Shown here piece by piece: positions 49,296 through 58,450 of a stretch of 64,000 nt of DNA. This DNA is from Burkholderia sp. TSV86 (GTDB lineage: Bacteria > Pseudomonadota > Gammaproteobacteria > Burkholderiales > Burkholderiaceae): NCBI RefSeq assembly GCF_001522865.1, contig NZ_LOWB01000104.1, forward strand, positions 124,001-188,000. Direction: 5' to 3'. Both the position numbers and the translations under genes were made by a program. Position 1 is the stretch's first letter. Every line of letters begins with the position of its first letter. Below the pieces are notes generated by a model. The model did not search any database, was not told the DNA's origin, and saw only the letters and a list, made by a program, of their open reading frames with translations.

Positions 49296-50243
49296 GTGCC
49301 GAATGTTGCCCCCTTCCTGATGGATCGCATCGACTGGAATCTCTTGCGGACTTACCAGGTCATCATGCAGGAGAAAAGCATCAGTCGCGCGGCGGCGCGG
49401 CTGCATCTGACGCAGTCGGCCGTCAGCGCCGCGCTCAAGCGGCTCGAGGACACGGTCGGGTGCACACTGGTCCAACGTGGCGGCGCGCGGTTCGAGCCGA
49501 CCGGAGTGGGGCGCGAGATTTACCAGATCTCAACCGAGATTTACGGCCATATGTCGAGACTCGATACGGTTCTTGGAAATCAGGACGACGAGATTGCCGG
49601 TTCGATTCGCCTGCTATGCGTGAGCCGGTTGGAGTCGTCCGTCTACGATAGGTTTCTGCGGGACTTTCATCAAATCTATCCGAAGGTGAGGATTAGTATC
49701 GATGTCGCCGCATCGGCGGACATCTTGGCGGCGTTAGAGCAAAAAGTCGCTACATGCGGGTTCACGCTTTGCCGCAAACCGGCCGGCAAGCTCGAATATC
49801 GCTGTTTTCTGCGCCAGCGCTACACAATGTATTGCGGCCCGAGCCATCGATTGTTCGGGCAATCAAATCTGACGGTCGGCGATCTGCGCGACGAGCACTT
49901 CGTCTCTTTCCACAGCGATCGGATCGGAGGAGCCTTGTCGTCGCTCGCGGCGTTTCGTGAAGAGCGAGGGTTGTTCGGCGAAATCGTGGCGACCTCCGCA
50001 AGCGTGGATGAAATACGGCGTTTGATTATTGCCGGGTATGGGATTGGGTGTTTGCCGGCGCATGTCGTGCAGGGCGACGTGGCACAGCGGCGGCTTTGGC
50101 CGTTGCCTCCGGAGGAGGGGCTGGCCGATGTCGATATTTTTTTGATGTGGAATCCTGAGCGCCGGATGAATCAAGCTGAGCGCGCGTTCATCGATGCGCT
50201 GGAATCCGAAATGGCAAAGCATCCGCTCATGGCGCGTTTTTAG
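49296..50243 (+). CDS. LysR-family transcriptional regulator
   Basis: 315 residues from GTG 49296, which stands 7 bases after a near-perfect ribosome site (CCGGAGGT, 49281-49288); ATG 49320 is the next in-frame start. N-terminal winged HTH: DWNLLRTYQVIMQEKSISRAAARLHLTQSAVSAALKRLEDTVGCTLVQRG. The effector-binding domain runs from about residue 100 (GSIRLLCVSRLESSVYDRFLRDFHQIYPKVRISI) with FHSDRIGGALSS and AGYGIGCLPAHVV. It reads away from the T6SS cluster but lies next to it; control of the T6SS or of the decayed neighbours is only a guess. The ligand is unknown. Confidence 0.95.
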   Translation: MPNVAPFLMDRIDWNLLRTYQVIMQEKSISRAAARLHLTQSAVSAALKRLEDTVGCTLVQRGGARFEPTGVGREIYQISTEIYGHMSRLDTVLGNQDDEIAGSIRLLCVSRLESSVYDRFLRDFHQIYPKVRISIDVAASADILAALEQKVATCGFTLCRKPAGKLEYRCFLRQRYTMYCGPSHRLFGQSNLTVGDLRDEHFVSFHSDRIGGALSSLAAFREERGLFGEIVATSASVDEIRRLIIAGYGIGCLPAHVVQGDVAQRRLWPLPPEEGLADVDIFLMWNPERRMNQAERAFIDALESEMAKHPLMARF

Positions 50244-50643
50244 GGCGCCGCATGCGGGTAGAAGTGCCGAATCCGCAAAAAGTTTGGCTGTGACGCGGCA
50301 AGCAAACGGCCGATGTTTCGGCGTGCGTCACGCGGTACGCAGGTGTGCGCATGCTGAGTTTGGGGCGGTGCAATCTGATGAAGGCCATGCTGACACTCGG
50401 CGCATATCTTGGTCGAATCGGCACGAAATGATGAAGGGTTGCCGGACGGGGAGAAGCTGGCACAACGCGCCTTCGTCTGGAATAAGGGTTTACGATAGGT
50501 CTGGGAACGAAATTATATGAACAATAATAGGCGCGAATTCGAAAATATCATGACGCAATTCGAATATGCGGCGCTCGGCGGCACACCATGCCCGATGCAA
50601 CGGCGCCGGTTTCGTTCGATCAAACCAACGCGAGGCCGATCTG
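50244..50643. other. Intergenic stretch after the LysR gene
   Basis: 400 bases. GC drops toward 50480-50560. I see no gene, RNA or clear terminator; short frames overlap and lack ribosome sites. It may contain the former promoter of the broken hydrolase. Confidence 0.4.
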
Positions 50644-51398
50644 ATGACTTCCCACCCCGTTCTTGACGGCGCCGAGCCGTTCCTGCTCGAGGCAGTTCCA
50701 CCGGCATTCTGATTTCGCACGGCTACACCGGCTCGACGCAGAGCGTACGGTATGTGGCCGAGCAGTTGCATCGAATCGGCGGCTATACCGTGCTCGGCCC
50801 TCGGCTGGCAGGCCACGGCTTGAGTCCGCAAGAGATGGGCCGCACGCGCGCGCAGGACTGGGTCGACAGTATCGACGAAGCGCTCGGTACGCTGCGGCAA
50901 CGGTGCAAGCGGATCTTCATGATGGGGCTATCGATGGGCGGGTGTCTGACCTTGCTGTCGGCTGCGCGTCATCCGGACATCGCGGCAATCGTGCCGATCA
51001 ATGCATGCGTGTATTTCGGCGCGCCCGCGCTGGCCGCGAAAGCCTACGACCGGTCGGCGCCGCGTTTTTTCGACACCATCGGCGCGGACATCAAGGCCGA
51101 GGGCGTCACCGAACTCGCCTACGACGAGATTCCGACGTCGACGCTGGCTGAGATCTATGGGTTGATGTCGGTCGCGCGCGATCTGCTGCCGGAAATCAAA
51201 TGCCCCGCATTGGTGCTGCAATCGACGGAGGATCACGTCGTGCCACCCGACAACGGCAACGTGATCGTCGACGGCATCGGCAGCGCCGACAAAACGCTGA
51301 TATGGCTGGAGAACTCGTATCATGTCGCGACGCTCGACAACGACAAAGATTGGATCGTTGAACTCGCGCATCGCTTCTTCGAACGTTTGTCGAAATAA
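50644..51398 (+). pseudogene. Alpha/beta hydrolase (carboxylesterase/monoacylglycerol lipase type), frameshifted
   Basis: The N-terminus MTSHPVLDGAEPFLLE starts at ATG 50644 and then runs into a stop after VPPAF. The following sequence continues in the next frame as GSSTGILISHGYTGSTQSVRYVAEQLHRIGGYTVLGPRLAGHG, giving a classic hydrolase with HG oxyanion region, nucleophile elbow GLSMGG, STEDHVVPP and catalytic His in NSYHVATLDND. Restoring a single G at about 50690 (GAGGC to GAGGGC) joins both parts perfectly. The intact protein would be about 252 residues, similar to Est30-type esterases. Either a recent one-base deletion or a sequencing error. A shorter product from ATG 50754 would lack the oxyanion strand. 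Confidence 0.85.
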
Positions 51399-51439
51399 CG
51401 GGAAGTGGCCGCACGGCTTCATGGGCGGAGGGAGGCCGG

Positions 51440-51811
51440 TGGCGTTGCCCGTCGGGCCGGCGGCATAAAGTAGCTGGCGGTGATGGATGTCGAGTATGCC
51501 GGTGGCGGCGAGGATGCTCGCGACGCCGATATACGTATAGAACGCCGGCCGAATGCGCGGCATGCGCCTTAAATAAAAGACCGGTCAATCGATTTGCCGG
51601 CACGTTGCCATTCGCGTTGCAACAAGTCGATAACCAGAAAGCCGCTCAGCACGAAAAGGATGAGTACGCCGAGGCGGCCGTTCACGAATCCACGCAGCGC
51701 GGCGAGCCAGCCGTGATAGCCGTTCGCCGCCGTATGTTCCGCGTAACTGACGATCACCAGCGTGATGGCTGCGCCGCGCAGCCCGGTGAACTCCTCGGTG
51801 CGATAGCTCAT
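51440..51811 (-). pseudogene. Acyltransferase-3 (OafA-like) remnant, frameshifted and truncated
   Basis: The frame from ATG 51811 gives MSYRTEEFTGLRGAAITLVIVSYAEH...GRLGVLILFVLSGFLVIDLLQREWQRAGKSIDRSF, the N-terminal two membrane helices of an acyltransferase-3 protein (GLRG and FVLSGFL motifs). It stops at 51571. One base away, the minus strand continues YLRRMPRIRPAFYTYIGVASILAATGILDIHHRQLL, the normal continuation of the family. After about 51440 the similarity ends; two thirds of a normal ~370-residue protein are missing. The remnant is convergent with the broken hydrolase, whose stop is only about 40 bases away. Confidence 0.8.
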
Positions 51812-52226
51812 GATCGATTCAGTCCAAGTGCTGAATTATTCCGCGCGCGCGCGTTCCGATATTACTTTCCAACGAAAAGTCAAAAAAATTAAAGAAAATA
51901 AAAAATCAGTCGCGCGGGCTTAGGTCGGCGGGTATGCGGACGACGGTAATGAGGGCAACGGCACGCTGTACCGGACGTCGAGCGCGCGTCGCAATCGCCG
52001 TTATTGGTCCGGGCATGCCGGACAGTCGATTCTTTTAATTGAAAAGAAAATCGACTCGGCAGATAAGCGGAAAAGGGCGTGCACGAAGTGTGGACGAAGG
52101 GCAATTGCCAATAGTTCGTGAGCGGCGGTGTGGCTTTCGGAGAAATTGGAGCGGTTTCGTGAGAGGCGAATGACAGGATTCGCCTGCGTGGATAGTGTAT
52201 GAAGGCTGCAAGGCTTTGTTGGAAAA
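51812..52226. other. AT-rich intergenic stretch
   Basis: About 415 bases with long A/T-rich parts (51870-51900 and 52030-52060). Short minus-strand frames exist without ribosome sites or recognisable products. No gene or RNA can be supported. Confidence 0.4.
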
Positions 52227-52415
52227 ATGGTGGGTGCACTTTTCTTTATCGCATTCATATTTCATAAAAATCCCGAGACGATACGGATGGCATGTTCGCT
52301 GTTACCGAGAGAGGCGGCGAACCGAGTATTGATCGGCGATGTATTCGGTATTCCATGTGGCCATATCTGGGGATGGGAGCTGGATTCTGGATCTGTAATT
52401 TATAAAATTTCATGA
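52227..52415 (+). CDS. Possible small leader ORF overlapping the 447-residue gene
   Basis: 62 residues (MVGALFFIAFIFHKNPETI...). Its stop codon overlaps the start of the next gene as ATGA, the arrangement of translationally coupled genes, and the next gene has no obvious ribosome site of its own. Against it: only a weak ribosome site (TTGGAAAA) and no known family. N-terminus is hydrophobic for about 12 residues. It is a tentative call. Confidence 0.3.
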   Translation: MVGALFFIAFIFHKNPETIRMACSLLPREAANRVLIGDVFGIPCGHIWGWELDSGSVIYKIS

Positions 52416-53755
52416 AAAAAAATACGTCGGTATTGATTGACCATTCGGTCGGAAATAAAAATTCAACTGTAATTCATATCCCGGATGAGCCGTATACATC
52501 CCAAACCGGTGGCGTGATGTCGATATCCGTCGGCAAGCCGATTGCGTGCCGTCCGCAACCGGGTTCGACGTTGGAAGGGCTCGCGACTATCGTGCCGAGG
52601 CCACACACCGACGCGGCTGCGCCGGCGGCGGCATTTTTTTCATACGCGATCGACATACCGGAATCCGAGGCGATGTTCTCGTATCTGAGATCGCTGATGG
52701 CAAGGCTGGACGCGGAAAAATTCAGCGGGTGCGAGCCACATTACGCACAGGTTTGCAGCAGACTTGCGGCAAAAGGAGAAACGTGCGAAACAATGAAGGC
52801 CGTGCTTCGGAAAGCCAAGCGATTGGATTATTTGGCTGCAACAGCGGGCGGCGGGGTGAAATCCATTCCGGGCATGGTGGCCGATATATTTAAAAATCCG
52901 ATTCCCGAGCATTTCAAGAAATCGGATAGCATCAGGGTCGAACTGAGTGAAACGGCCAAGATGGCCGCGACTTTTGCGGGCATCGAGCAAGCATCCGATG
53001 TGGGTGGCGGACAGCTTCTGTCGCTTGGTCTCGTTCCGTTCGACGATGGTGATCGATATTATTTGGCGCCGAATCGAAATGAGTTGGTCGGGCCGGTAAG
53101 GCAGGTTATGGAAGCCATGTCGCCGAATATAATAAATAAAGCATGGCAAAAATTTCTGCTGGGGCAAACTGCAACCGTGCGAAACGCATTGGTGGTGATA
53201 CCGTTTAGATCCATTATCGAAAAATCCATGGCAAACGGAGCGCGCATTCCGTTGGGCATGTTGCAGGATTTTCTTTACTACTATATCGAGTATTCCGCCA
53301 GACGTTTTGGCCCTTTATGGCTGCTTGGGCGCAGGGATTGGGAGAGGGAATATGACAAATTAAAGCAAGTCAGCGCACCTGATCTGGCTGCCAATGTTGC
53401 AAGGAAAATCGCGCTGCTGCCGGTGGATTCGGTTCGCTTTTATCGTTTCATGCTGGCAAAACTGGTGTCGCCCGGAAAATTGGCGGAAAGCGCGGTGGGA
53501 GTGGCCGGCCCAGTTGCGGCGTCGATCGTGAGAGCCCTGGTCAAGAGCAGGATCGAGGCGGTGGGCGGACATTCGGGGTTGGCAGACGCTGCCGGGAAGA
53601 TCGCTGCGTTGCCGGTAAGAAGCCTTGCGAACGGAGTTGGTTTTGCGATTGAAGAGCCGGTGGACGCAGGTGCCCGGAAATTGAGCGAATGGGCCGATAT
53701 GAAGTTGCCAGCGGTGGCCTGCCGGAATGCCGGCGGCGAGCGCAATCGCGAATAG
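52412..53755 (+). CDS. Unrecognised 447-residue protein, possible secreted effector
   Basis: No family recognised. The first ~70 residues are polar, Ser/Thr/Pro-rich and likely disordered, with no Sec or Tat signal. The middle (about 85-310) is mixed alpha/beta. The C-terminal part contains an internal near-duplication, KIALLPVDS at 332-340 and KIAALPVRS at 396-404, each followed by a hydrophobic helical stretch; AVGVAGPVAASIVRALV (361-377) is moderately hydrophobic. Codon use is less GC-biased than core genes. A disordered N-terminus without export signal would fit a type III or type VI effector, but nothing in the sequence proves it. No immunity-like gene follows; the next gene is a PXPV protein 208 bases on. 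Confidence 0.75.
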   Translation: MKKNTSVLIDHSVGNKNSTVIHIPDEPYTSQTGGVMSISVGKPIACRPQPGSTLEGLATIVPRPHTDAAAPAAAFFSYAIDIPESEAMFSYLRSLMARLDAEKFSGCEPHYAQVCSRLAAKGETCETMKAVLRKAKRLDYLAATAGGGVKSIPGMVADIFKNPIPEHFKKSDSIRVELSETAKMAATFAGIEQASDVGGGQLLSLGLVPFDDGDRYYLAPNRNELVGPVRQVMEAMSPNIINKAWQKFLLGQTATVRNALVVIPFRSIIEKSMANGARIPLGMLQDFLYYYIEYSARRFGPLWLLGRRDWEREYDKLKQVSAPDLAANVARKIALLPVDSVRFYRFMLAKLVSPGKLAESAVGVAGPVAASIVRALVKSRIEAVGGHSGLADAAGKIAALPVRSLANGVGFAIEEPVDAGARKLSEWADMKLPAVACRNAGGERNRE

Positions 53756-53963
53756 CCGCCGCCGTTGCGCACCGGGCTGCCTGGGCGGGCGTGCAGGCCG
53801 TTGAGGGTGCTTGGCGGTGCGCTTTTCCGATCCCGAATGTTACGAATAGTTAGCGATTCGTTCACATTGCGACGCGGCGCATCAGTTCTTACAAAGTGGA
53901 AATATGCGGGGTGGATGCTTGCGGCTATAGTCGATTTAAACGAACCAACCCGAAGAGGAGTCC

Positions 53964-54323
53964 ATGAAAATCCTGCGCGCTGCGTCGCTCGCCATCGGTT
54001 TTACTGCGCTGTTCGCGTCCGGCGCCGCATCGGCCGGCGTGAACGTTGGCATCAATGTCGGCGTGCCCGCGCCGGTCTATGTTGCGCCGGCGCCCGTTTA
54101 TGCGCCGCCTCCGCCGCCGGTGGTTTATCAGCCTGCGCCGGTCTATACGCCGGCTCCCGTGTACGCGCCGGCCCCCGTGGTCACGATCGGCTGGCATGGC
54201 GACCGTTACTGGGATGGCCGCCGCTACTGGGGGCGCGACGAGTGGTATCGCCGTCACGGCCGCGGCCCCGGCTGGGATCGAGGTCATTGGGACAACGGCA
54301 GGCATAACGGCTGGCGCCACTGA
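53964..54323 (+). CDS. Exported PXPV-repeat protein
   Basis: 119 residues. Ribosome site AGAGGAGT before ATG 53964. Signal peptide MKILRAASLAIGFTALFASGAASA. The mature N-terminal half is a series of Pro-x-Pro-Val-type units (APVYVAPAPVYAPPPPPVVYQPAPVYTPAPVYAPAPVV), the PXPV repeat. The C-terminal half is rich in Trp, Arg, Gly and His (YWDGRRYWGRDEWYRRHGRGPGWDRGHW). Common in Burkholderia as small envelope proteins of unknown role. Monocistronic, convergent with fabI. Confidence 0.85.
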   Translation: MKILRAASLAIGFTALFASGAASAGVNVGINVGVPAPVYVAPAPVYAPPPPPVVYQPAPVYTPAPVYAPAPVVTIGWHGDRYWDGRRYWGRDEWYRRHGRGPGWDRGHWDNGRHNGWRH

Positions 54324-54418
54324 TCCTGCCGTTGGCGGCGCGCGGCGGCAGATCAGCGTCGCCGCATGACGCGGCGGCCGCGCGGCGGCAACGCAACGCG
54401 TCGTCGCGCGCTTACTCC

Positions 54419-55213
54419 TTACTCGCCTTCGCCGCCCGCCATGCCGCCCACCACCGCATTGAAGCCGGAGTCGACGTGCATGATCTCGGCCGTGATGCCG
54501 CTCGCGAGATCCGATAACAGGAACGCGCCCGCGTTGCCGACCTGTTCGATCGTCACGTTGCGCTTGAGCGGTGCGCTTTGCTCGACGAAATCCAGAATCT
54601 TGCCGAAGCCCTTGATGCCGCTTGCGGCGAGCGTCTTGATCGGCCCGGCCGAGATGCCGTTTACACGCACGCCCTTCGCGCCGAGCGACACCGCGAGATA
54701 ACGCACGCTTGCCTCGAGCGCAGCCTTCGCGACGCCCATCGTGTTGTAGTTCGGAATCGCGCGCTCTGCGCCGAGATAGGTGAGCGTGAGGATCGAAGCA
54801 TCGCTCGAGAGCATCGGCTGCGCGGCTTTCGCGAGCGCGGGAAAGCTGTATGCGGAGATGTCGTGTGCGATGCGGAAGCTCTCGCGCGACAGACCGTCGA
54901 GGAAATCGCCGGCGATCGCCTCGCGCGGAGCGAAGCCGATCGAATGGACGAGGCCGTCGAGGCTGTCCCAGTGTTCCTTCAGCGACGCGAAGAGCGCGTC
55001 GATTTGCGCGTCGTCGGCAACATCGCACGGGAACACGAGTTCGCTGTCGAACTCGGCGGCGAACTCGGTGATGCGATCCTTGAAGCGATCGCCGACGTAG
55101 GTGAATGCGAGTTCGGCGCCTTCGCGCTTACATGCCTTGGCGATGCCGTAGGCGATCGAGCGGTTCGACAAGAGACCCGTCAGCAGAATACGTTTACCGT
55201 CGAGAAAGCCCAT
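54419..55213 (-). CDS. fabI: Enoyl-[acyl-carrier-protein] reductase (NADH) FabI
   Basis: 264 residues from ATG 55213, with ribosome site TAGGAGAATTC just upstream; a longer frame has no family support. FabI performs the last reduction of fatty-acid elongation. Short-chain dehydrogenase fold with [26 protein letters not shown] at the N-terminus. Catalytic residues Y146, Y156 and K163 stand in [24 protein letters not shown] at the same numbering as E. coli FabI. It is the triclosan-target form, not FabV. Divergent from the yejA-like gene. Confidence 0.97.
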   Translation of the reverse strand: MGFLDGKRILLTGLLSNRSIAYGIAKACKREGAELAFTYVGDRFKDRITEFAAEFDSELVFPCDVADDAQIDALFASLKEHWDSLDGLVHSIGFAPREAIAGDFLDGLSRESFRIAHDISAYSFPALAKAAQPMLSSDASILTLTYLGAERAIPNYNTMGVAKAALEASVRYLAVSLGAKGVRVNGISAGPIKTLAASGIKGFGKILDFVEQSAPLKRNVTIEQVGNAGAFLLSDLASGITAEIMHVDSGFNAVVGGMAGGEGE

Positions 55214-55340
55214 GAATTCTCCTATATGAAGCGGGCGCGCCCACGCCGGCGCGGGCAGCGGTTGGCTGTAATCGGTTGCAAGTGGGTAGAATTCTCTCAC
55301 AACGCCATCCTCGAAGACTTGCCAACGCATCTATTCATCC

Positions 55341-57320
55341 ATGACGATCGGTTTGCCCCACGCTTTTTGGCCACGGCCGCCGCGGCACGCGGCAACGCCC
55401 GCATCGATCGAGCGATCGGCCGTGCTGCAACCTGCGCGCGATGCGTGGCGCGCCGTGTTTGCCCGGGCGTCGCGCCACGCACGCCTCGCTCGCATGGCGG
55501 CGGCCGCGGGCGTGGTATTTGCATTCGCCGCGGCACAGTCGGCACACGCGGCCTACGCAATCGCTCAGTATGGCGAACCAAAGTATCCGCCCGGCTTCAA
55601 GCATTTCGACTACGTGAATCCGCAGGCGCCCAAGGGCGGCACGCTCGTGCTTGCGAATCCGAGCCGGCTGTCGACTTTCGACAAGTTCAATCCTTTTACG
55701 ATGCGCGGCAACGCGGCGCCCGGGCTCGATTTCCTGTTCGAAAGCTTGATGACGGGCAGCGCTGACGAGCCCGCGTCGATGTACGGGCTGCTCGCCGACG
55801 ATATCGCCGTCGCGCCGGACGGGATGTCGGTCACGTTTCATTTGAATCCGCGCGCGCGTTTCTCGAACGGTGATCCCGTGACCGCGGCGGACGTCAAATT
55901 TTCGTTCGATGTGCTGAAAAGTCCGCAGGCGGCTCCGCAATTCCCGGCCTATTACGCGGATATCGTTCGCGCGGTGGCGGTCGATCCGGCAAGCGTGCGC
56001 TTCGACTTTCGCCGCCCAAGCCGAGAGCTGCCGCTCATCGCGGCCGGCGTGCCGGTGTTCTCGCGCAAATGGGGCTTGAGGCCGGACGGCACCCGGATGC
56101 GCTTCGACCAACTCGCGTTCGAGCCGCCGATCGGCAGTGGTCCGTATGTAATCGAGCGCTATGACAGCGGCCGCACGATCACGTACCGGCGCGATGCAGC
56201 GTACTGGGGCGCCGCGCTGCCGGTGCGAGTGGGCACGAACAACTTCGAGCGCATCGTCTACAAACTCTACGGCGACGGCGTAGCGAAGCTCGAGGCGTTC
56301 AAGGCGGGCGAGTACGACGCGCTCGTCGAATACGGGGCTCGTAACTGGGTGCGGCGCGATGTCGGCAAACGCTTCGACAGCGGCGAGCTTGTCAAGCGCG
56401 AGTTCCGTCAGCACAATGGCGCGGGGATGCAAGGGTTCCTGATGAACTTGCGGCGCCCGCTCTTCCAGGATGTGCGCGTCCGGCAAGCGCTCGATCTCGC
56501 GTTCGATTTCGAATGGCTGAACCGCCAGTTGTTCTACGGCGCTTATACACGGTTGGACAGCTATTTCGCCGATACCGCGTTGCAGGCGAGCGGCGTACCC
56601 GGCTCGGGCGAACTCGCGTTGCTCGACCCGCTGCGCGCGCAACTGGATCCGGCCGTATTCGGGCCGATGCCCAAGCAGCCGAGCACCAATGCGCCCGGCT
56701 CGCTGCGCGCCAATCTGCTGAAGGCCCGCGCGCTGCTTGCGCAAGCGGGCTGGACATACCGCGACGGCGCGCTGCGCAACGCGAAGGGTGAGCCGTTCGC
56801 GTTCGAGATTCTCGACGATTCGAGCGCGGGGATGGAGCCCATCGTGACCGCTTACGCGCGCAATCTGGCAAAACTCGGGATTGCCGTGAAGTTTCGGACG
56901 GCCGATTTCGCGTTGCTGCAAAATCGTTTCAACGCGTTCGACTATGACATGACGTCGATCCGTTACGCAGGCGTTCAAGTGCCGGGAACCGAGCAGCTCA
57001 CACGCTTTGCGAGCCGCTATGCCGACGAGCCGGGCTCGGACAACATGATCGGCCTGAAATCGCCGGCGGTCGACGCGATCCTGAACGCGCTCGTGCGCGC
57101 GCAAACGCGCGAGCAGTTGTCCGATGCGGCGCGCGCGCTCGACCGCGTGCTGATACACGGCTACTACGTGGTGCCGCATTGGTACAGCACGACGTGGCGC
57201 GTCGCGTACAAGCGCACGCTCGGCTATCCGCAGACGCTGCCGCTGTACTATGCGGCGGAAGGCTGGATCGCGTCGATGTGGTGGGCGAAGCCCGGACACG
57301 ATTCGCCGGCCGCGCTGTGA
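55341..57320 (+). CDS. yejA: Peptide ABC transporter substrate-binding protein (YejA-like, family 5)
   Basis: 659 residues from ATG 55341; a later in-frame ATG at 55494 begins right before the hydrophobic signal core MAAAAGVVFAFAAAQSAHA, so the real start could be downstream of the annotated one. Mature domain: YGEPKYPPGFKHFDYVNPQAPKGGTLVLANP, FDKFNPFTMRGN, LAFEPPIGSGPYVIERYD and IPHWYSTTWR-like C-terminal VVPHWYSTTWRVAYKRTLGYPQ, all typical of YejA, which binds oligopeptides (microcin C uptake in E. coli). First gene of yejABEF. Confidence 0.92.
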   Translation: MTIGLPHAFWPRPPRHAATPASIERSAVLQPARDAWRAVFARASRHARLARMAAAAGVVFAFAAAQSAHAAYAIAQYGEPKYPPGFKHFDYVNPQAPKGGTLVLANPSRLSTFDKFNPFTMRGNAAPGLDFLFESLMTGSADEPASMYGLLADDIAVAPDGMSVTFHLNPRARFSNGDPVTAADVKFSFDVLKSPQAAPQFPAYYADIVRAVAVDPASVRFDFRRPSRELPLIAAGVPVFSRKWGLRPDGTRMRFDQLAFEPPIGSGPYVIERYDSGRTITYRRDAAYWGAALPVRVGTNNFERIVYKLYGDGVAKLEAFKAGEYDALVEYGARNWVRRDVGKRFDSGELVKREFRQHNGAGMQGFLMNLRRPLFQDVRVRQALDLAFDFEWLNRQLFYGAYTRLDSYFADTALQASGVPGSGELALLDPLRAQLDPAVFGPMPKQPSTNAPGSLRANLLKARALLAQAGWTYRDGALRNAKGEPFAFEILDDSSAGMEPIVTAYARNLAKLGIAVKFRTADFALLQNRFNAFDYDMTSIRYAGVQVPGTEQLTRFASRYADEPGSDNMIGLKSPAVDAILNALVRAQTREQLSDAARALDRVLIHGYYVVPHWYSTTWRVAYKRTLGYPQTLPLYYAAEGWIASMWWAKPGHDSPAAL

Positions 57321-57405
57321 CGGCCGGCAAGCGGGCCATCCGCTGGTCATAAGCATGGTCGATCGCCGGTCGGCCAAATCGTTCGAACCTTCTCGACAAG
57401 CGCCT

Positions 57406-58449
57406 ATGTGGAGCTACATCCTCAAACGTCTTTTGCTGATGATTCCGACGCTCGTCGGCGTGCTGACGATCACGTTCGTCGTGATCCAGTTCGTGCCGGG
57501 CGGCCCGGTCGAGCAGGCCGTGTATGAGCTGCGCAAGGGCGCCGGGCAGGGCGGCGCAGTGCCGTATGGCATGCGCGCGCATACCGGCGTCGACGCGCAG
57601 CAGCTCGCGCAACTGAAAGCGCTGTACGGCTTCGACAAGCCGCCCGTCGAACGCTATGGGTTGATGCTCGCGCGCTTCGCGCGCTTCGATCTCGGCGACA
57701 GCTATTTTCATCATCGCAGCGTGTGGTCGCTGATCGTGTCGAAGCTGCCGGTGTCGATCAGCATCGGCGTATGGACGTTCCTGCTCACTTACCTGATTTC
57801 GGTGCCGCTCGGCATCGCGAAGGCGGTGCGAAACGGCTCGACGTTCGATCTCGCGACGAGCCTCGCCGTATTGATCGGCTACGCGATTCCCGGCTTCGTG
57901 CTCGGCGTGCTGCTGCTCGTGTTGTTCGGCGGCGGCTCGTTCTGGCAGATCTTCCCGCTGCGCGGCCTCACGTCGGACAACTTCGCGCAGTTGTCCGTCG
58001 CGGGCAAGGTCGTCGATTATTTGTGGCATATCGTGCTGCCGATCACCGCGTCGGTGGTCGGCAGTTTCGCGGTCGTCACGATGCTCACGAAGAACGCGTT
58101 TCTCGACGAAATCCGCAAGCAATACGTGCTGACCGCACGTGCAAAGGGGCTCGCCGAGCGCCGTGTGCTATGGAAACACGTGTTTCGCAACGCGCTGCTG
58201 CCGCTCGTGGTCGGTTTTCCGGCGGCGTTCATCGGCGCGTTCTTCACCGGCAGCCTGCTGATCGAGACGCTGTTCTCGCTCGACGGGCTGGGCTTGCTGT
58301 CATACGAATCGGTGATCCGGCGCGACTACCCGGTCGTGCTCGGCACGCTGTACATCTTCACGCTGATCGGGCTCGCGACGAAGCTCGTATCCGATCTCTG
58401 CTACGTGTGGGTCGACCCGCGCGTGCAATTCGAGCAACTGGAGCGCTGA
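57406..58449 (+). CDS. yejB: Peptide ABC transporter permease (YejB-like)
   Basis: 347 residues from ATG 57406 (MWSYILKRLLLMIPTLVGVLTITFVVIQFVPGGPVEQ), the conserved start; ATG 57355 is in frame but not conserved. About six transmembrane helices. It includes the EAA-type loop KNAFLDEIRKQYVLTARAKGLAERRVLWKHVFRNALLPLV that contacts the ATPase. It forms the channel with YejE. The next gene starts 1 base after the stop. Confidence 0.95.
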   Translation: MWSYILKRLLLMIPTLVGVLTITFVVIQFVPGGPVEQAVYELRKGAGQGGAVPYGMRAHTGVDAQQLAQLKALYGFDKPPVERYGLMLARFARFDLGDSYFHHRSVWSLIVSKLPVSISIGVWTFLLTYLISVPLGIAKAVRNGSTFDLATSLAVLIGYAIPGFVLGVLLLVLFGGGSFWQIFPLRGLTSDNFAQLSVAGKVVDYLWHIVLPITASVVGSFAVVTMLTKNAFLDEIRKQYVLTARAKGLAERRVLWKHVFRNALLPLVVGFPAAFIGAFFTGSLLIETLFSLDGLGLLSYESVIRRDYPVVLGTLYIFTLIGLATKLVSDLCYVWVDPRVQFEQLER

Positions 58450-58450
58450 A

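Noticed and set aside
20406-53800. Search by eye for a direct repeat of the tRNA-Ser 3' end marking an attachment site
   Set aside because: None seen near the expected right boundary. A computed search could still find a diverged copy, so no att site is claimed.
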